Part shown: piece after piece, positions 1-7,595 of the stretch | Numbering within the stretch: the stretch's first letter is position 1 | How the letters are laid out: every line of letters starts with the position of its first letter | Source: Noviherbaspirillum galbum | GTDB taxonomy: Bacteria; Pseudomonadota; Gammaproteobacteria; Burkholderiales; Burkholderiaceae_D | NCBI RefSeq assembly: GCF_010974945.1 | Contig: NZ_JAAIVB010000078.1 | Span: 1 to 64,000, forward strand | Direction of reading: 5' to 3' | DNA length: 64,000 nt | Translations under genes and position numbers: made by a program | The notes under the pieces: generated by a model | The model's database searches: none | What the model was told of the DNA's origin: nothing | Seen by the model: only the letters and a program-made list of their open reading frames with translations

Positions 1-751
1 CGGTGAGGGTGGTGTCGGGGCCGGCGTTCCAGACACCCTTGGCATTGAACTGGTTGCGCTCGGCGGCGCTGTGGTCGCGATAGCCGTCGGTGGTGTAGTG
101 GCTCAGGTCGGCGCGCAGGCCGGCGCCATCGGTGCCCGCGGCGAAGCCGGCGGTGAGCTGGCGCTGGTTGTCGCTGCCGGCGCCGGCGGCAACGCTGGCC
201 TGGTTGGCGCCGGGGCGCAGGGGCGGGTCCTGGGAAAAGATCTGCACCACGCCGCCGGAGGCATTGCCATAGAGCTGGGCGACGGGGCCGCGCAGGACCT
301 CGATGCGCTGGACGGAGGGCAGGCTGGCGGAAGCGGCCTGGCCCTGGCCGTCGGGCATGGTGGCGGGGATGCCGTCGATGAGCAGGCGGATGCCGCGCAC
401 GCCGAAGGTGGAGCGGGTGCCGAAGCCGCGCACGGAGAGCTGCAGGTCCTGGGCGTAGTTCTGGCGTTCGCGCAGCTGCAGGCCGGGGACGGCGCCGGTG
501 AGTTCGGAGAGGTTGACCAGGGGCGTGTTGGCGCGTAGGGGATCGAGCTGGATGGCGTCGATGGAAGCAGCGGCGTCGAACTGGCGCTGGGCGTTGCGGC
601 TGGCGGAGATGACGATGCTCTCCGGCGGGCGGCCGTCGTCGGTTGAGGCGGCGGTCTGTGCCGTCGCCGGCACGCAGGGCCATGCCGCGCAAATCGGCAA
701 CAGGATTCCGGTCCAGCGCCAGTTGGTTCGCGAATCAGGATTGCGGCTCAT
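1..751 (-). CDS. pqqU: TonB-dependent receptor, PqqU (YncD)-like, 3' end cut by window
   Basis: Outer-membrane TonB-dependent transporter; the first 250 residues are visible and the barrel runs off the window start. A signal peptide ends near ATAQ, followed by a TonB-box-like ESIVISAS. The plug contains RQNYAQDLQLSVRGFG, then DGIPATMPDGQGQ and VEVLRGP-type residues with LYGNASGGV, then GYRDHS. As I recall E. coli YncD/PqqU, the PQQ importer, these segments match almost residue for residue, much closer than to siderophore receptors. The gene lies downstream of, and on the same strand as, a PQQ-dependent alcohol dehydrogenase, but has its own sigma-54 promoter. The ATG at 751 follows GGAGACAAG. 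PQQ uptake is inferred from the sequence resemblance and from the neighbours. Confidence 0.85.
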   Translation of the reverse strand, partial: MSRNPDSRTNWRWTGILLPICAAWPCVPATAQTAASTDDGRPPESIVISASRNAQRQFDAAASIDAIQLDPLRANTPLVNLSELTGAVPGLQLRERQNYAQDLQLSVRGFGTRSTFGVRGIRLLIDGIPATMPDGQGQAASASLPSVQRIEVLRGPVAQLYGNASGGVVQIFSQDPPLRPGANQASVAAGAGSDNQRQLTAGFAAGTDGAGLRADLSHYTTDGYRDHSAAERNQFNAKGVWNAGPDTTLT

Positions 752-858
752 CGTAATCTTGTCTCCATCGTTGTTATAGGCAGGGCAGCTTGCCTTGGTG
801 TGCCTCGCTGTGCGCCTTCGCCAGGTGCAGCAGGCCGATGCCTCTGATACCCAATTCA

Positions 859-873
859 GCAAGTTGCATGCCA
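859..873 (-). promoter_or_regulatory. sigma-54 (-24/-12) promoter of the PqqU-like receptor gene
   Basis: On the minus strand this reads TGGCATGCAACTTGC, matching the RpoN consensus TGGCAC-N5-TTGC with one change in the -24 box. It lies about 108 bases before the receptor ATG, with paired inverted repeats 83 bases further upstream. The same arrangement appears before exaC and pedF. Confidence 0.7.
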
Positions 874-955
874 CGCCTCATGCCGTTGGTTGGAGCGCGG
901 AAGAGGCGGCTCCGGTGCAAAAGCCGTTCGCATGCAGCGATTCTTGAGGATCATC

Positions 956-991
956 TGTCCCTGAATGGGACAGGTGTTGCAGGCTGGCGCA
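956..991. promoter_or_regulatory. Paired enhancer-type inverted repeats upstream of the receptor
   Basis: Site 1 (956-972) is TGTCCC-TGAAT-GGGACA, a perfect 6-5-6 dyad. Site 2 (975-991) is TGTTGC-AGGCT-GGCGCA, a degenerate copy. The same 6-5-6 layout recurs upstream of exaC and pedF. Position and symmetry suit the upstream activating sequence of a sigma-54 activator (AcoR-type bEBP). The binding protein is not encoded in the window. Confidence 0.6.
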
Positions 992-1031
992 TTCGCTGCC
1001 GGAGACACGATGGCCGCCGTATCGGCAGGAC

Positions 1032-1059
1032 AAAAAAAACCGGCGGCAAGCGCCGCCGG
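1032..1059 (-). terminator. Rho-independent terminator after the quinoprotein dehydrogenase
   Basis: The 8-bp perfect stem CCGGCGGC/GCCGCCGG (1040-1047 with 1052-1059) has a 4-base loop. On the minus strand it is followed by eight T residues. It lies 73 bases after the dehydrogenase stop codon. Confidence 0.85.
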
Positions 1060-1131
1060 CAAACACTCCCGGAGAAGGACCGCCGGACAGCGCCGGCGGA
1101 AGGTGGAGTGGAGACAACCAGAGAGGATGAC

Positions 1132-2898
1132 TTAGATCGATGCGAGCTTGAAGACCCAGACCGAGCCGCCCTGTTCGAGGAAGTTCACGCGCTTGGCCAC
1201 TTCGCCGCCCCACAGGGGAACCGCGCCGCCCCAGCCGGACACGACCGCAACGTACTGCACGCCGTTCTCTTCCCAGGTGACCGGCGGCGCGACCACGCCG
1301 GAGCCGGTCTGAAATTTCCAGACTTCCTTGCCGGTCTTCGCGTCGATCGCCTTGATGAAGCCCTCGGGCGTGCCATAGAACACCAGGTTGCCGCCGGTGG
1401 TCATGACGCCGCCCCACAGCGGCGCGTTGTTCTTCACTTCCCAGACAATCTTGCCGCTCTTCGGATCGACCGCGCGCAGCGCGCCGATGTAGTCTTCGTT
1501 CAGCGGCTTGATGGTGAAGCCTGCGCCAAGGAAGGCGGCGCCCTTCTTGTAGCTGATCGGTTCGTTCCAGATGTCCATGCCCCACTCGTTCGCGGGCACA
1601 TAGAACAGACCGGTATTCGGGCTGAACGCCATGGGCATCTGGTTCTTCCCGCCGAGGAAGCCCGGCGCGGCAAACACGACTTCGCCTTTCTTGCCATCGC
1701 TGCCTTTCGTCGGATCGCCGGGACGTCCGGTCGGCGTGTAGTTGGGACGGCCGGTCTTGAGGTCGATTCCGGTCGCCCAAGTGATCTTCTTGACGAAGGG
1801 GAAGGCGTTCTGCAGCTTGCCGTCCTTGGCGTCGATCACGTAGAAGAAGCCATTGCGGTCGGCCTTGCCGCCGAAGCGCTTGCCGTTCATGTCGAAGGTG
1901 ACGAATTCGTTCACGCCGTCGAAGTCCCAGCCGTCGTGCGGGGTCGTCTGGTAATGCCACTTGATCTGGCCGGTCGCGACGTCGATGGCAACCGTGGATG
2001 AGGAGAACAGGTTGTCGCCGGGCCGGAGGTGGCTGTTCCAGGGGGCTGGGTTGCCGGTGCCGAAATAGGCCAGGCCGGTGGACGGGTCATAGGTGCCGCC
2101 GAGCCAGGTCGCCGCGCCGCCGGTCTTCCACAGCTCGCCGGGCCAGGACTTGTTGGTGGTGCCGGAAATGCCGTTCTCGGTGGACTTGCCATCCTTGTCG
2201 TACTTGTAGCCCATGTGGCCTTCGACCGTCGGACGCATCCAGACCAGCTGGCCGGTGCGCGGATCGCGCGCCTCGACGCGGCCGACCACGCCGAACTCGC
2301 CGCCCGACACGCCGGTCAGCAGCAAGCCCTTGGCAATCAGCGGCGCGGCGGTGTTGGAATAGCCGGCGGCGTAGTCATCGATCTTTTCCTTCCACACGAG
2401 GTCGCCGGTCTTCTGGTCGAGCGCGACGAGATAGGCATCCAGCGTGCTGAAGATCACGAGGTTGTCATAGAGCGCGGCGCCGCGGTTGACCACGTCGCAG
2501 CAGGGCATGATGCCTTCCGGCAGGCGGTGCTCGTACTTCCACAGCTTCTCGCCGGTCTTGGCATCCAGCGCATAGATGCGCGAATAGGAGGCGGTGACGA
2601 ACATGCGGCCGTCGTGGATCACCGGCTGGGATTCCTGGCCGCGCTGCTTCTCGCCGCCGAACGAGAACGACCACGCTGGCACGAGGCGCGCGGCGTTCTT
2701 TGAATTAATCTGGTTGAGCGGGGAGTAACGCTGGCCTTGCGGGCCCATGCCCCAGGACAGCACGTCCTTGGTGCTCTTCGCGTCGTTGTCCAACATGGCG
2801 TCGGTCACCGGCGTGGACTTGTCATTGCCGGCGGCATGCGCCAGCAGAGGGCTTGCCAGCGCGGCAAGCACCATCGTTGTCAATATCGTGTTCTTCAC
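1132..2898 (-). CDS. pedH: PQQ-dependent alcohol dehydrogenase, lanthanide-type (PedH/ExaA family)
   Basis: Periplasmic quinoprotein that oxidises ethanol and other primary alcohols to aldehydes, passing electrons to a cytochrome c (PedF, encoded nearby). The product is 588 residues and begins with a signal peptide (VKNTIL...LLAHA). The adjacent-cysteine pair that contacts PQQ is Cys133-Cys134 (PCCDVV). Propeller-blade tryptophan repeats are present. The catalytic segment is [12 protein letters not shown] with Asp325-Phe-Asp327; the second Asp is the residue that marks lanthanide-dependent XoxF/PedH enzymes, where calcium enzymes have Ala or Ser. GTG at 2898 was chosen because GGAGGA lies 5 bases before it; a longer frame upstream overlaps the DUF779 stop and has no signal peptide. 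It is the last gene of the exaC-DUF779-pedH unit. Confidence 0.9.
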   Translation of the reverse strand: MKNTILTTMVLAALASPLLAHAAGNDKSTPVTDAMLDNDAKSTKDVLSWGMGPQGQRYSPLNQINSKNAARLVPAWSFSFGGEKQRGQESQPVIHDGRMFVTASYSRIYALDAKTGEKLWKYEHRLPEGIMPCCDVVNRGAALYDNLVIFSTLDAYLVALDQKTGDLVWKEKIDDYAAGYSNTAAPLIAKGLLLTGVSGGEFGVVGRVEARDPRTGQLVWMRPTVEGHMGYKYDKDGKSTENGISGTTNKSWPGELWKTGGAATWLGGTYDPSTGLAYFGTGNPAPWNSHLRPGDNLFSSSTVAIDVATGQIKWHYQTTPHDGWDFDGVNEFVTFDMNGKRFGGKADRNGFFYVIDAKDGKLQNAFPFVKKITWATGIDLKTGRPNYTPTGRPGDPTKGSDGKKGEVVFAAPGFLGGKNQMPMAFSPNTGLFYVPANEWGMDIWNEPISYKKGAAFLGAGFTIKPLNEDYIGALRAVDPKSGKIVWEVKNNAPLWGGVMTTGGNLVFYGTPEGFIKAIDAKTGKEVWKFQTGSGVVAPPVTWEENGVQYVAVVSGWGGAVPLWGGEVAKRVNFLEQGGSVWVFKLASI

Positions 2899-2939
2899 TT
2901 TATCTCCTCCAAGGTTGAAATTTTGAATTGGCCTGATCG

Positions 2940-3332
2940 TTACTGTGCTTCTTCCCTCGCTTCCCGCTTGGCCAGCAGGTCGCATTCTTCATCGCTGAAC
3001 AGCCGGGAACGGGTGAAGAAGCGGCTGCCCGTTCCGTTTTCCAGCGAAAACATGCCACCCATGCCCGGCACGACGTCGATGATCAGCTGGGTGTGCTTCC
3101 AGTATTCGAACTGGTCGTGGCCGATGTAGAAGGGCGCGCCATTCAGCGTGCCCATGCAGACGTCGGCCTGGCTGAGGCTGAATTCGCCGGCCGGGTAACA
3201 CATCGGCGAACTGCCATCGCAGCATCCGCCGGACTGGAAAAACATCAGGGGACCATAGCGTTGCGTCAGTGTTCCGATCAGGTCCATGGCGGCGTCCGTG
3301 GCGACCACGCGCGGCGGAATGTTCTCTGCCAT
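2940..3332 (-). CDS. DUF779 family protein
   Basis: A 130-residue cytosolic protein of family DUF779, commonly found next to acetaldehyde dehydrogenase genes. No biochemical role is established that I know of. A cysteine cluster, [13 protein letters not shown] (Cys37, 38, 45), and several His residues could bind metal. It sits 55 bases after the exaC stop and 41 bases before the quinoprotein start, so it is almost certainly co-transcribed from the sigma-54 promoter ahead of exaC. A role in the metal or redox state of the aldehyde dehydrogenase step is a guess from context only. Confidence 0.85.
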   Translation of the reverse strand: MAENIPPRVVATDAAMDLIGTLTQRYGPLMFFQSGGCCDGSSPMCYPAGEFSLSQADVCMGTLNGAPFYIGHDQFEYWKHTQLIIDVVPGMGGMFSLENGTGSRFFTRSRLFSDEECDLLAKREAREEAQ

Positions 3333-3387
3333 CTGTCCTCCTTCGTTGGGCGCAGGGGCGGCGCGGACCGCCCCGGCGCGATCTCGC

Positions 3388-4908
3388 TTAGAAGAAGCCG
3401 AGCGCCTTCGGGCTGTAGCTCACCAGCAGGTTCTTCGTCTGCTGGTAATGGTCGAGCATCATCTTGTGCGTCTCGCGGCCGATGCCGGACTGCTTGTAGC
3501 CGCCGAACGCGGCATGCGCCGGATAGAGGTGGTAGCAGTTGGTCCAGACGCGGCCGGCTTCGATGTTGCGGCCCATGCGGAAGGCGCGCGCGCCGTCGCG
3601 GCTCCACACGCCGGCGCCGAGGCCATAGAGGGTATCGTTCGCGATCGCCAGCGCTTCTTCCTCATCCTTGAAGGTCGTCACCGAAACCACCGGCCCGAAG
3701 ATTTCTTCCTGGAAGATGCGCATCTTGTTGTGGCCGCGGAAGATCGTCGGCTTGACGTAGTAGCCTGACTGCAGGTCGCCCGGCAGCTGGTGGCGCTCGC
3801 CGCCGGTCAGCACCTCGGCGCCTTCCTGGCGGCCAATGTCGATGTAGGACAAGATCTTCTCGAGCTGCTCCTGGGATGCCTGCGCGCCGATCATGGTGGA
3901 CGCATCCAGGGGGCTGCCCTGCTTGATGGCATTCACGCGCTGGACCGCACGCTCGATGAACCGGTCATAGATGGATTCCTGCACCAGCACGCGCGACGGG
4001 CAGGTGCAGACCTCGCCCTGGTTCAGCGCGAACATGGCGAAACCTTCGAGGCACTTGTCGAAGAACTCGTCATCCTTGTCCATGACGTCGGCAAAGAAGA
4101 TGTTGGGCGACTTGCCGCCGAGTTCCAGCGTCACGGGGATGAGATTCTGCGACGCGTATTGCATGATCAGGCGGCCGGTGCCGGTCTCGCCGGTGAAGGC
4201 GATCTTGGCGATGCGCTTGTTCGAGGCCAGCGGCTTGCCGGCTTCCAGGCCGAAGCCATTGACGACGTTGAGCACGCCGGGCGGCAGAAGGTCGGCGATC
4301 AGTTCCACCAGGACCATGATGGACGCGGGCGTCTGCTCGGCAGGCTTGAGCACCACGCAGTTGCCGGCCGCCAGCGCGGGCGCCACCTTCCATGCGGCCA
4401 TCAGGATCGGGAAGTTCCAGGGAATGATCTGGCCGACGACGCCGAGCGGCTCATGGAAATGATAGGCGTAGGTTTCGGAATCGATTTCGCCGATGCTGCC
4501 TTCCTGCGAGCGGATGCAGGCGGCGAAGTAACGGAAATGGTCGATGGCCAGGGGAATGTCGGCCGCCATGGTCTCGCGGATGGGCTTGCCGTTGTCGATC
4601 GTTTCCGCGGTCGCCAGGAGCTGCAGGTTGGCTTCCATGCGGTCGGCGATCTTGTTGAGGATGTTCGCGCGGTCGGTCGGGGACGTCTTGGCCCAGCCTT
4701 TCTTGGCGGCGTGCGCGGCATCGAGCGCCAGCTCGATGTCGTCGGCGCTTGAACGTGCCACTTCGCAGAAGGCGCGGCCGATCACCGGGCTGATGTTCTC
4801 GAAGTATTCGCCCTTGGTCGGGGGAACGAACTTGCCACCGATGAAGTTGTCGTAGCGCTGCTTGAACGGGGTGGCGATGCCCAGTTTGGTGATGTCTGCC
4901 AGATTCAT
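3388..4908 (-). CDS. exaC: NAD-dependent acetaldehyde dehydrogenase (ExaC/AldA family)
   Basis: Cytoplasmic aldehyde dehydrogenase oxidising the acetaldehyde formed from ethanol to acetate. The product is 506 residues, the usual ExaC length. Seen are the Rossmann region [12 protein letters not shown], the FTGETGTG cofactor loop, the general base Glu262 in LELGGKSP and the catalytic Cys301 in [14 protein letters not shown] at 4908 follows GGAGGAAGAC; an in-frame extension to 5109 would cover the promoter and is rejected. It is first gene of the unit exaC-DUF779-quinoprotein dehydrogenase, driven by a sigma-54 promoter about 65 bases upstream. Confidence 0.93.
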   Translation of the reverse strand: MNLADITKLGIATPFKQRYDNFIGGKFVPPTKGEYFENISPVIGRAFCEVARSSADDIELALDAAHAAKKGWAKTSPTDRANILNKIADRMEANLQLLATAETIDNGKPIRETMAADIPLAIDHFRYFAACIRSQEGSIGEIDSETYAYHFHEPLGVVGQIIPWNFPILMAAWKVAPALAAGNCVVLKPAEQTPASIMVLVELIADLLPPGVLNVVNGFGLEAGKPLASNKRIAKIAFTGETGTGRLIMQYASQNLIPVTLELGGKSPNIFFADVMDKDDEFFDKCLEGFAMFALNQGEVCTCPSRVLVQESIYDRFIERAVQRVNAIKQGSPLDASTMIGAQASQEQLEKILSYIDIGRQEGAEVLTGGERHQLPGDLQSGYYVKPTIFRGHNKMRIFQEEIFGPVVSVTTFKDEEEALAIANDTLYGLGAGVWSRDGARAFRMGRNIEAGRVWTNCYHLYPAHAAFGGYKQSGIGRETHKMMLDHYQQTKNLLVSYSPKALGFF

Positions 4909-4970
4909 GTCTTCCTCCGAGTTGGCGTATGGGGTGATGGGTTCGAGTGCGGTAGCACGATCCCTTATTG

Positions 4971-4985
4971 GCAATACCTGTGCCA
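4971..4985 (-). promoter_or_regulatory. sigma-54 promoter of the exaC-DUF779-pedH operon
   Basis: The minus strand reads TGGCACAGGTATTGC: a perfect TGGCAC -24 box, 5 bases, and a TTGC -12 box. It lies 63 bases before the exaC ATG, with two activator-type dyads 82-120 bases further upstream. Confidence 0.85.
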
Positions 4986-5066
4986 GCGTCGAAACCGGGA
5001 ATTCAGGCGGTTTCAGGCCATGCCTGGGCGGCGGGTTGTGCGGAATTTGAGCAACCGGAGCGCGGG

Positions 5067-5108
5067 TGTCACAAGCTGCAACACTCGTCTCTGAACAGCC
5101 TTGCAACA
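5067..5108. promoter_or_regulatory. Paired upstream activating sites of exaC
   Basis: Site 1 (5067-5083) is TGTCAC-AAGCT-GCAACA and site 2 (5092-5108) is TGAACA-GCCTT-GCAACA, 25 bases apart. Site 1 shares both half-sites with the pedF upstream site. The layout suits a sigma-54 activator acting from about 85 bases upstream of the -24 box. Confidence 0.6.
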
Positions 5109-5149
5109 CCTCTGCGACGCAAGCTCCCGGTACGCGCCGAAAACGTCGA

Positions 5150-5178
5150 CGCCCGCACGGCGCGCTGCCATGCGGGCG
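5150..5178 (-). terminator. Hairpin downstream of the porin gene
   Basis: An 8-bp perfect stem CGCCCGCA/TGCGGGCG with a 13-base loop begins 25 bases after the porin stop. On the minus strand it is followed by TCGACGTTTTC, so the T run is short and offset. A probable but not strong terminator. Confidence 0.45.
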
Positions 5179-5202
5179 TTCGTTTCCGGCGGAAATGCAG
5201 GT

Positions 5203-6327
5203 TTAGAAGAACAGGATGCCGCCAAGCGAAATGCCGTTCAGGCGCGCATCGCGGCCGGCGACGTCGCGCGATCGGGTTTGCCCGACCTCGCCCACCAGCG
5301 TCACGCTCTTCGTCAGCGCGTAATAGGAGCCGATCGTCAGGTTGCGGTTCGAACGCAGGCCGGCGGTGTCATCCTGGTTGCGGCTCATCCCGTAGCCGAT
5401 GCCGAGCTTGAGCTTGTCGGACGTCTTGTAGGTCGCCTGAAGGAAGACGTTGTTCGAGCGGATGTCGCCCTGGTCGCCATCGGAGAGGATGCCGAGACCC
5501 TTGCCGGTCTGCGCGTTGCCGAGCAGCGCCAGGTCGCCCGCGGTCCAGGACGCGCCGATCTCGAAGGCGTTCATGTTGAAGTCAGGCGCGGCGGTGGTGG
5601 AATAGAACTTCTGCGTCTTGGCGCCGGCCCATGCCTTGAATCCTTGCCCGCCGACGGAGACTTGTCCCTGCAGCTGCGGCATCGACTTGGCGTTGAAGAT
5701 GCCGCCGTTGCCGACGGGACTGACCAGCGCCACGTCGAACCCGAGCCCGCCGGCCTTCGGTGCGCTGTAGGCGATCTGGCCGTAGGTGCCAAGGTAGGTA
5801 TAGCCCGCGCCGATATGACCCAGCGTCACCCGGCCGCGCTGGGTGGCCTGCACCGGCGCGCCCGCGCCGAGCAGCGTCATGTCGCTCAGGATGGCATTCG
5901 AGCCGAAGATGCCATAATCGCGGCCGAGCTTGAAGGTGCCGAGCTCGCCGTTGCCGACGGTGATGAATGCCTGGCGCACGTCGACGCCATTGTTCGCCGC
6001 GATGGCGCTGTCGGTCGCGGTGTGCGCCATGATGCCGATCGTTCCGCCGACGTCGTAGCCGCCCTGCTTGCTCTTCGCGCCGACGATGAGCGCATTCGGC
6101 AGCAGGCCGTTGCCGATGGTGGTGCGGTGATCTTCTCCGCCGCAGCCGAGAGCCTTGCCCGCGAGGGCGATGCCGGCCACGTCGGCGCCCGAGCAACCGA
6201 CGGCGGTGTAGTAGGCATTGACGATGCCGCCAACCGAGACGTTCCATTCTCCCGCCTGCATCTCGACGGCCTGCGCCGCATGACAGCCCATCAGGGCGCA
6301 CGCGCCCGCCAACAAACTCTTCTTCAT
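5203..6327 (-). CDS. Gram-negative general porin
   Basis: Outer-membrane trimeric porin of the betaproteobacterial type, 374 residues. It has a signal peptide (MKKSLLAGACALMGCHAAQA), many amphipathic beta strands, and a C-terminal strand ending ISLGGILFF with the terminal Phe that marks outer-membrane barrels. ATG at 6327 follows GGGAGAGAAC; the longer in-frame start at 6387 lies inside the sigma-54 promoter and is rejected. It lies between exaC and apbE with its own sigma-54 promoter, so it probably serves substrate entry for the alcohol-oxidation regulon. The substrate cannot be read from the sequence. Confidence 0.9.
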   Translation of the reverse strand: MKKSLLAGACALMGCHAAQAVEMQAGEWNVSVGGIVNAYYTAVGCSGADVAGIALAGKALGCGGEDHRTTIGNGLLPNALIVGAKSKQGGYDVGGTIGIMAHTATDSAIAANNGVDVRQAFITVGNGELGTFKLGRDYGIFGSNAILSDMTLLGAGAPVQATQRGRVTLGHIGAGYTYLGTYGQIAYSAPKAGGLGFDVALVSPVGNGGIFNAKSMPQLQGQVSVGGQGFKAWAGAKTQKFYSTTAAPDFNMNAFEIGASWTAGDLALLGNAQTGKGLGILSDGDQGDIRSNNVFLQATYKTSDKLKLGIGYGMSRNQDDTAGLRSNRNLTIGSYYALTKSVTLVGEVGQTRSRDVAGRDARLNGISLGGILFF

Positions 6328-6383
6328 GTTCTCTCCCAAATTTAATGTTGAAATCACCATGGACATGGCTTGGGGGCAACATG

Positions 6384-6398
6384 GCAAGAGCTGTGCCG
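6384..6398 (-). promoter_or_regulatory. sigma-54 promoter of the porin gene
   Basis: The minus strand reads CGGCACAGCTCTTGC, keeping the invariant GG and GC dinucleotides at the right spacing. It lies 57 bases before the porin ATG. Confidence 0.7.
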
Positions 6399-6418
6399 GT
6401 AATGAGAATGTCTTTGGC

Positions 6419-6444
6419 GCCTCATGCCGGAGCCGGCATGAGGC
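6419..6444. repeat. Perfect 12-bp dyad upstream of the porin promoter
   Basis: GCCTCATGCCGG-AG-CCGGCATGAGGC is a perfect inverted repeat with a 2-base centre. It lies 21 bases upstream of the porin -24 box and 168 bases after the apbE stop on the same strand. It could be an operator or could end the pedF-apbE transcript; no T run follows. Confidence 0.5.
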
Positions 6445-6555
6445 ATGGCCTTAGTCCTTGTATTTCAAGGGAATTCGCGCGGCGCGGCGAGGGCCGCCAG
6501 ATGATCGCCGGCCGGTCTCGCGGGGATGTTCCGCCGCTGGGGCGGGAACGGCGCA

Positions 6556-6572
6556 TGTCCGGTTTTGCAGCA
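6556..6572. promoter_or_regulatory. Possible weak activator site upstream of the porin
   Basis: TGTCCG-GTTTT-GCAGCA has the 6-5-6 layout of the other sites but poor symmetry, and lies 158 bases from the -24 box. An imperfect GTTCC...GGAAC palindrome lies beside it at 6528-6549. Confidence 0.25.
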
Positions 6573-6611
6573 ACTGCTCCGGCGGGCGTTCATTTTTTTA
6601 TCAGTTGGACG

Positions 6612-7571
6612 TCAGATGAGCGGGACATTCGCCGTGCGGAAAATGCGGCCTGCCTTGTCGACCATGAAGACGTCGACGCCCTTCATGTCGCTGACGAGCC
6701 GCATCCCTTCTTCCCTGCCGAGCACCATCAGGGCGGTCGACAACCCGTCGGCCATCATGGCATCGGGCGCGAAGACGGTGACGCTGGACAGTTCCTCGGG
6801 AGATCGCCCGGTCAGCGGGTTCCAGATGTGATGGTCGGCGTAGCCGTCGGCGAAGCGCGTCGCATAGTCGCCGGAAGTTGCTACTCCGCGCCCATCCATG
6901 GCGGCGGCGGCAATCATCGCCGCTTCCCGCCGCGGATCGGCCAGTCCGATCTGCCATGGGTGCGCCTGGTCGCGCCTGCCGGCACTGCGCAACTCGCCGA
7001 TATCCACCAAGGCGTGTTCGATGCCACGCCGGCGCAGCGTGGCGAGGGCGACGTCGGTGGCGTAGCCTTGGGCGATGCCGTTGAGCGTGACGGCCATGCC
7101 CGGCCGCTTGAGGCGGACTTCATGCGCGCTGAACGCAAGATCGCGCCATCCCACCTTCTGCAAGGCCTGCGACCGGTCACGGCCGTCGACACTCGGCTCC
7201 CAGAGCGGCTGCACCGTGACGTCGAATGCGCCTTGGGTGCGCATCGACAGGTATTGCGCCGTCTCCAGCACGCGCAGCAGGTGAGGATGCGGATGTCCGA
7301 GACGGCCTTCGTCGTTGAGGATGCGCACCTGGCTATCGGGGCGGTACAGGCTCATCAGCCGGTCAACCTCCGCGGCGGCGGCGAAGGCGGCAGAGATGGC
7401 CTCCATGGCGGCGCCTTCGTCGTGATGCACCACCTGCATCGATACCGTGGTGCCGAAAGCGAGGCTGGCGCCGCGATAGACGCGCTGGCCTTCCGGAAGC
7501 ATCCTTTCCCAGCCGCAGGCAGCGGCAACGATGCCCATGCCGGCCGCGAGAAATTGTCGTCGTCGCATCAT
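6612..7571 (-). CDS. apbE: FAD:protein FMN transferase (ApbE family)
   Basis: Periplasmic flavin transferase that attaches FMN through a phosphoester to Thr of partner proteins. The product is 319 residues. The N-terminus MMRRRQFLAAG with a following AAAC is compatible with a Tat/lipoprotein signal. Family motifs present are LNGIAQGYATD, GDYATRF followed by HHIWNPLTGRSP, and a metal-binding MMADGLSTALMVLG. The start follows GGGGGAC. It lies 24 bases after the NosR-like gene and is the last gene of the pedF operon. Its obvious substrate is the FMN-binding domain of that neighbour. Confidence 0.92.
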   Translation of the reverse strand: MMRRRQFLAAGMGIVAAACGWERMLPEGQRVYRGASLAFGTTVSMQVVHHDEGAAMEAISAAFAAAAEVDRLMSLYRPDSQVRILNDEGRLGHPHPHLLRVLETAQYLSMRTQGAFDVTVQPLWEPSVDGRDRSQALQKVGWRDLAFSAHEVRLKRPGMAVTLNGIAQGYATDVALATLRRRGIEHALVDIGELRSAGRRDQAHPWQIGLADPRREAAMIAAAAMDGRGVATSGDYATRFADGYADHHIWNPLTGRSPEELSSVTVFAPDAMMADGLSTALMVLGREEGMRLVSDMKGVDVFMVDKAGRIFRTANVPLI

Positions 7572-7595
7572 GTCCCCCGAAGATACAAGTAGATG

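Noticed and set aside
790-2703. Long plus-strand frames across the quinoprotein gene
   Set aside because: They are antisense to a gene with a signal peptide, PQQ motifs and terminator; compositions are Arg/Ala-rich shadows.
4930-4960. GGTTCGAGTGC as a tRNA T-arm
   Set aside because: No acceptor stem, anticodon arm or D-arm can be folded around it, and it lies in the exaC leader.
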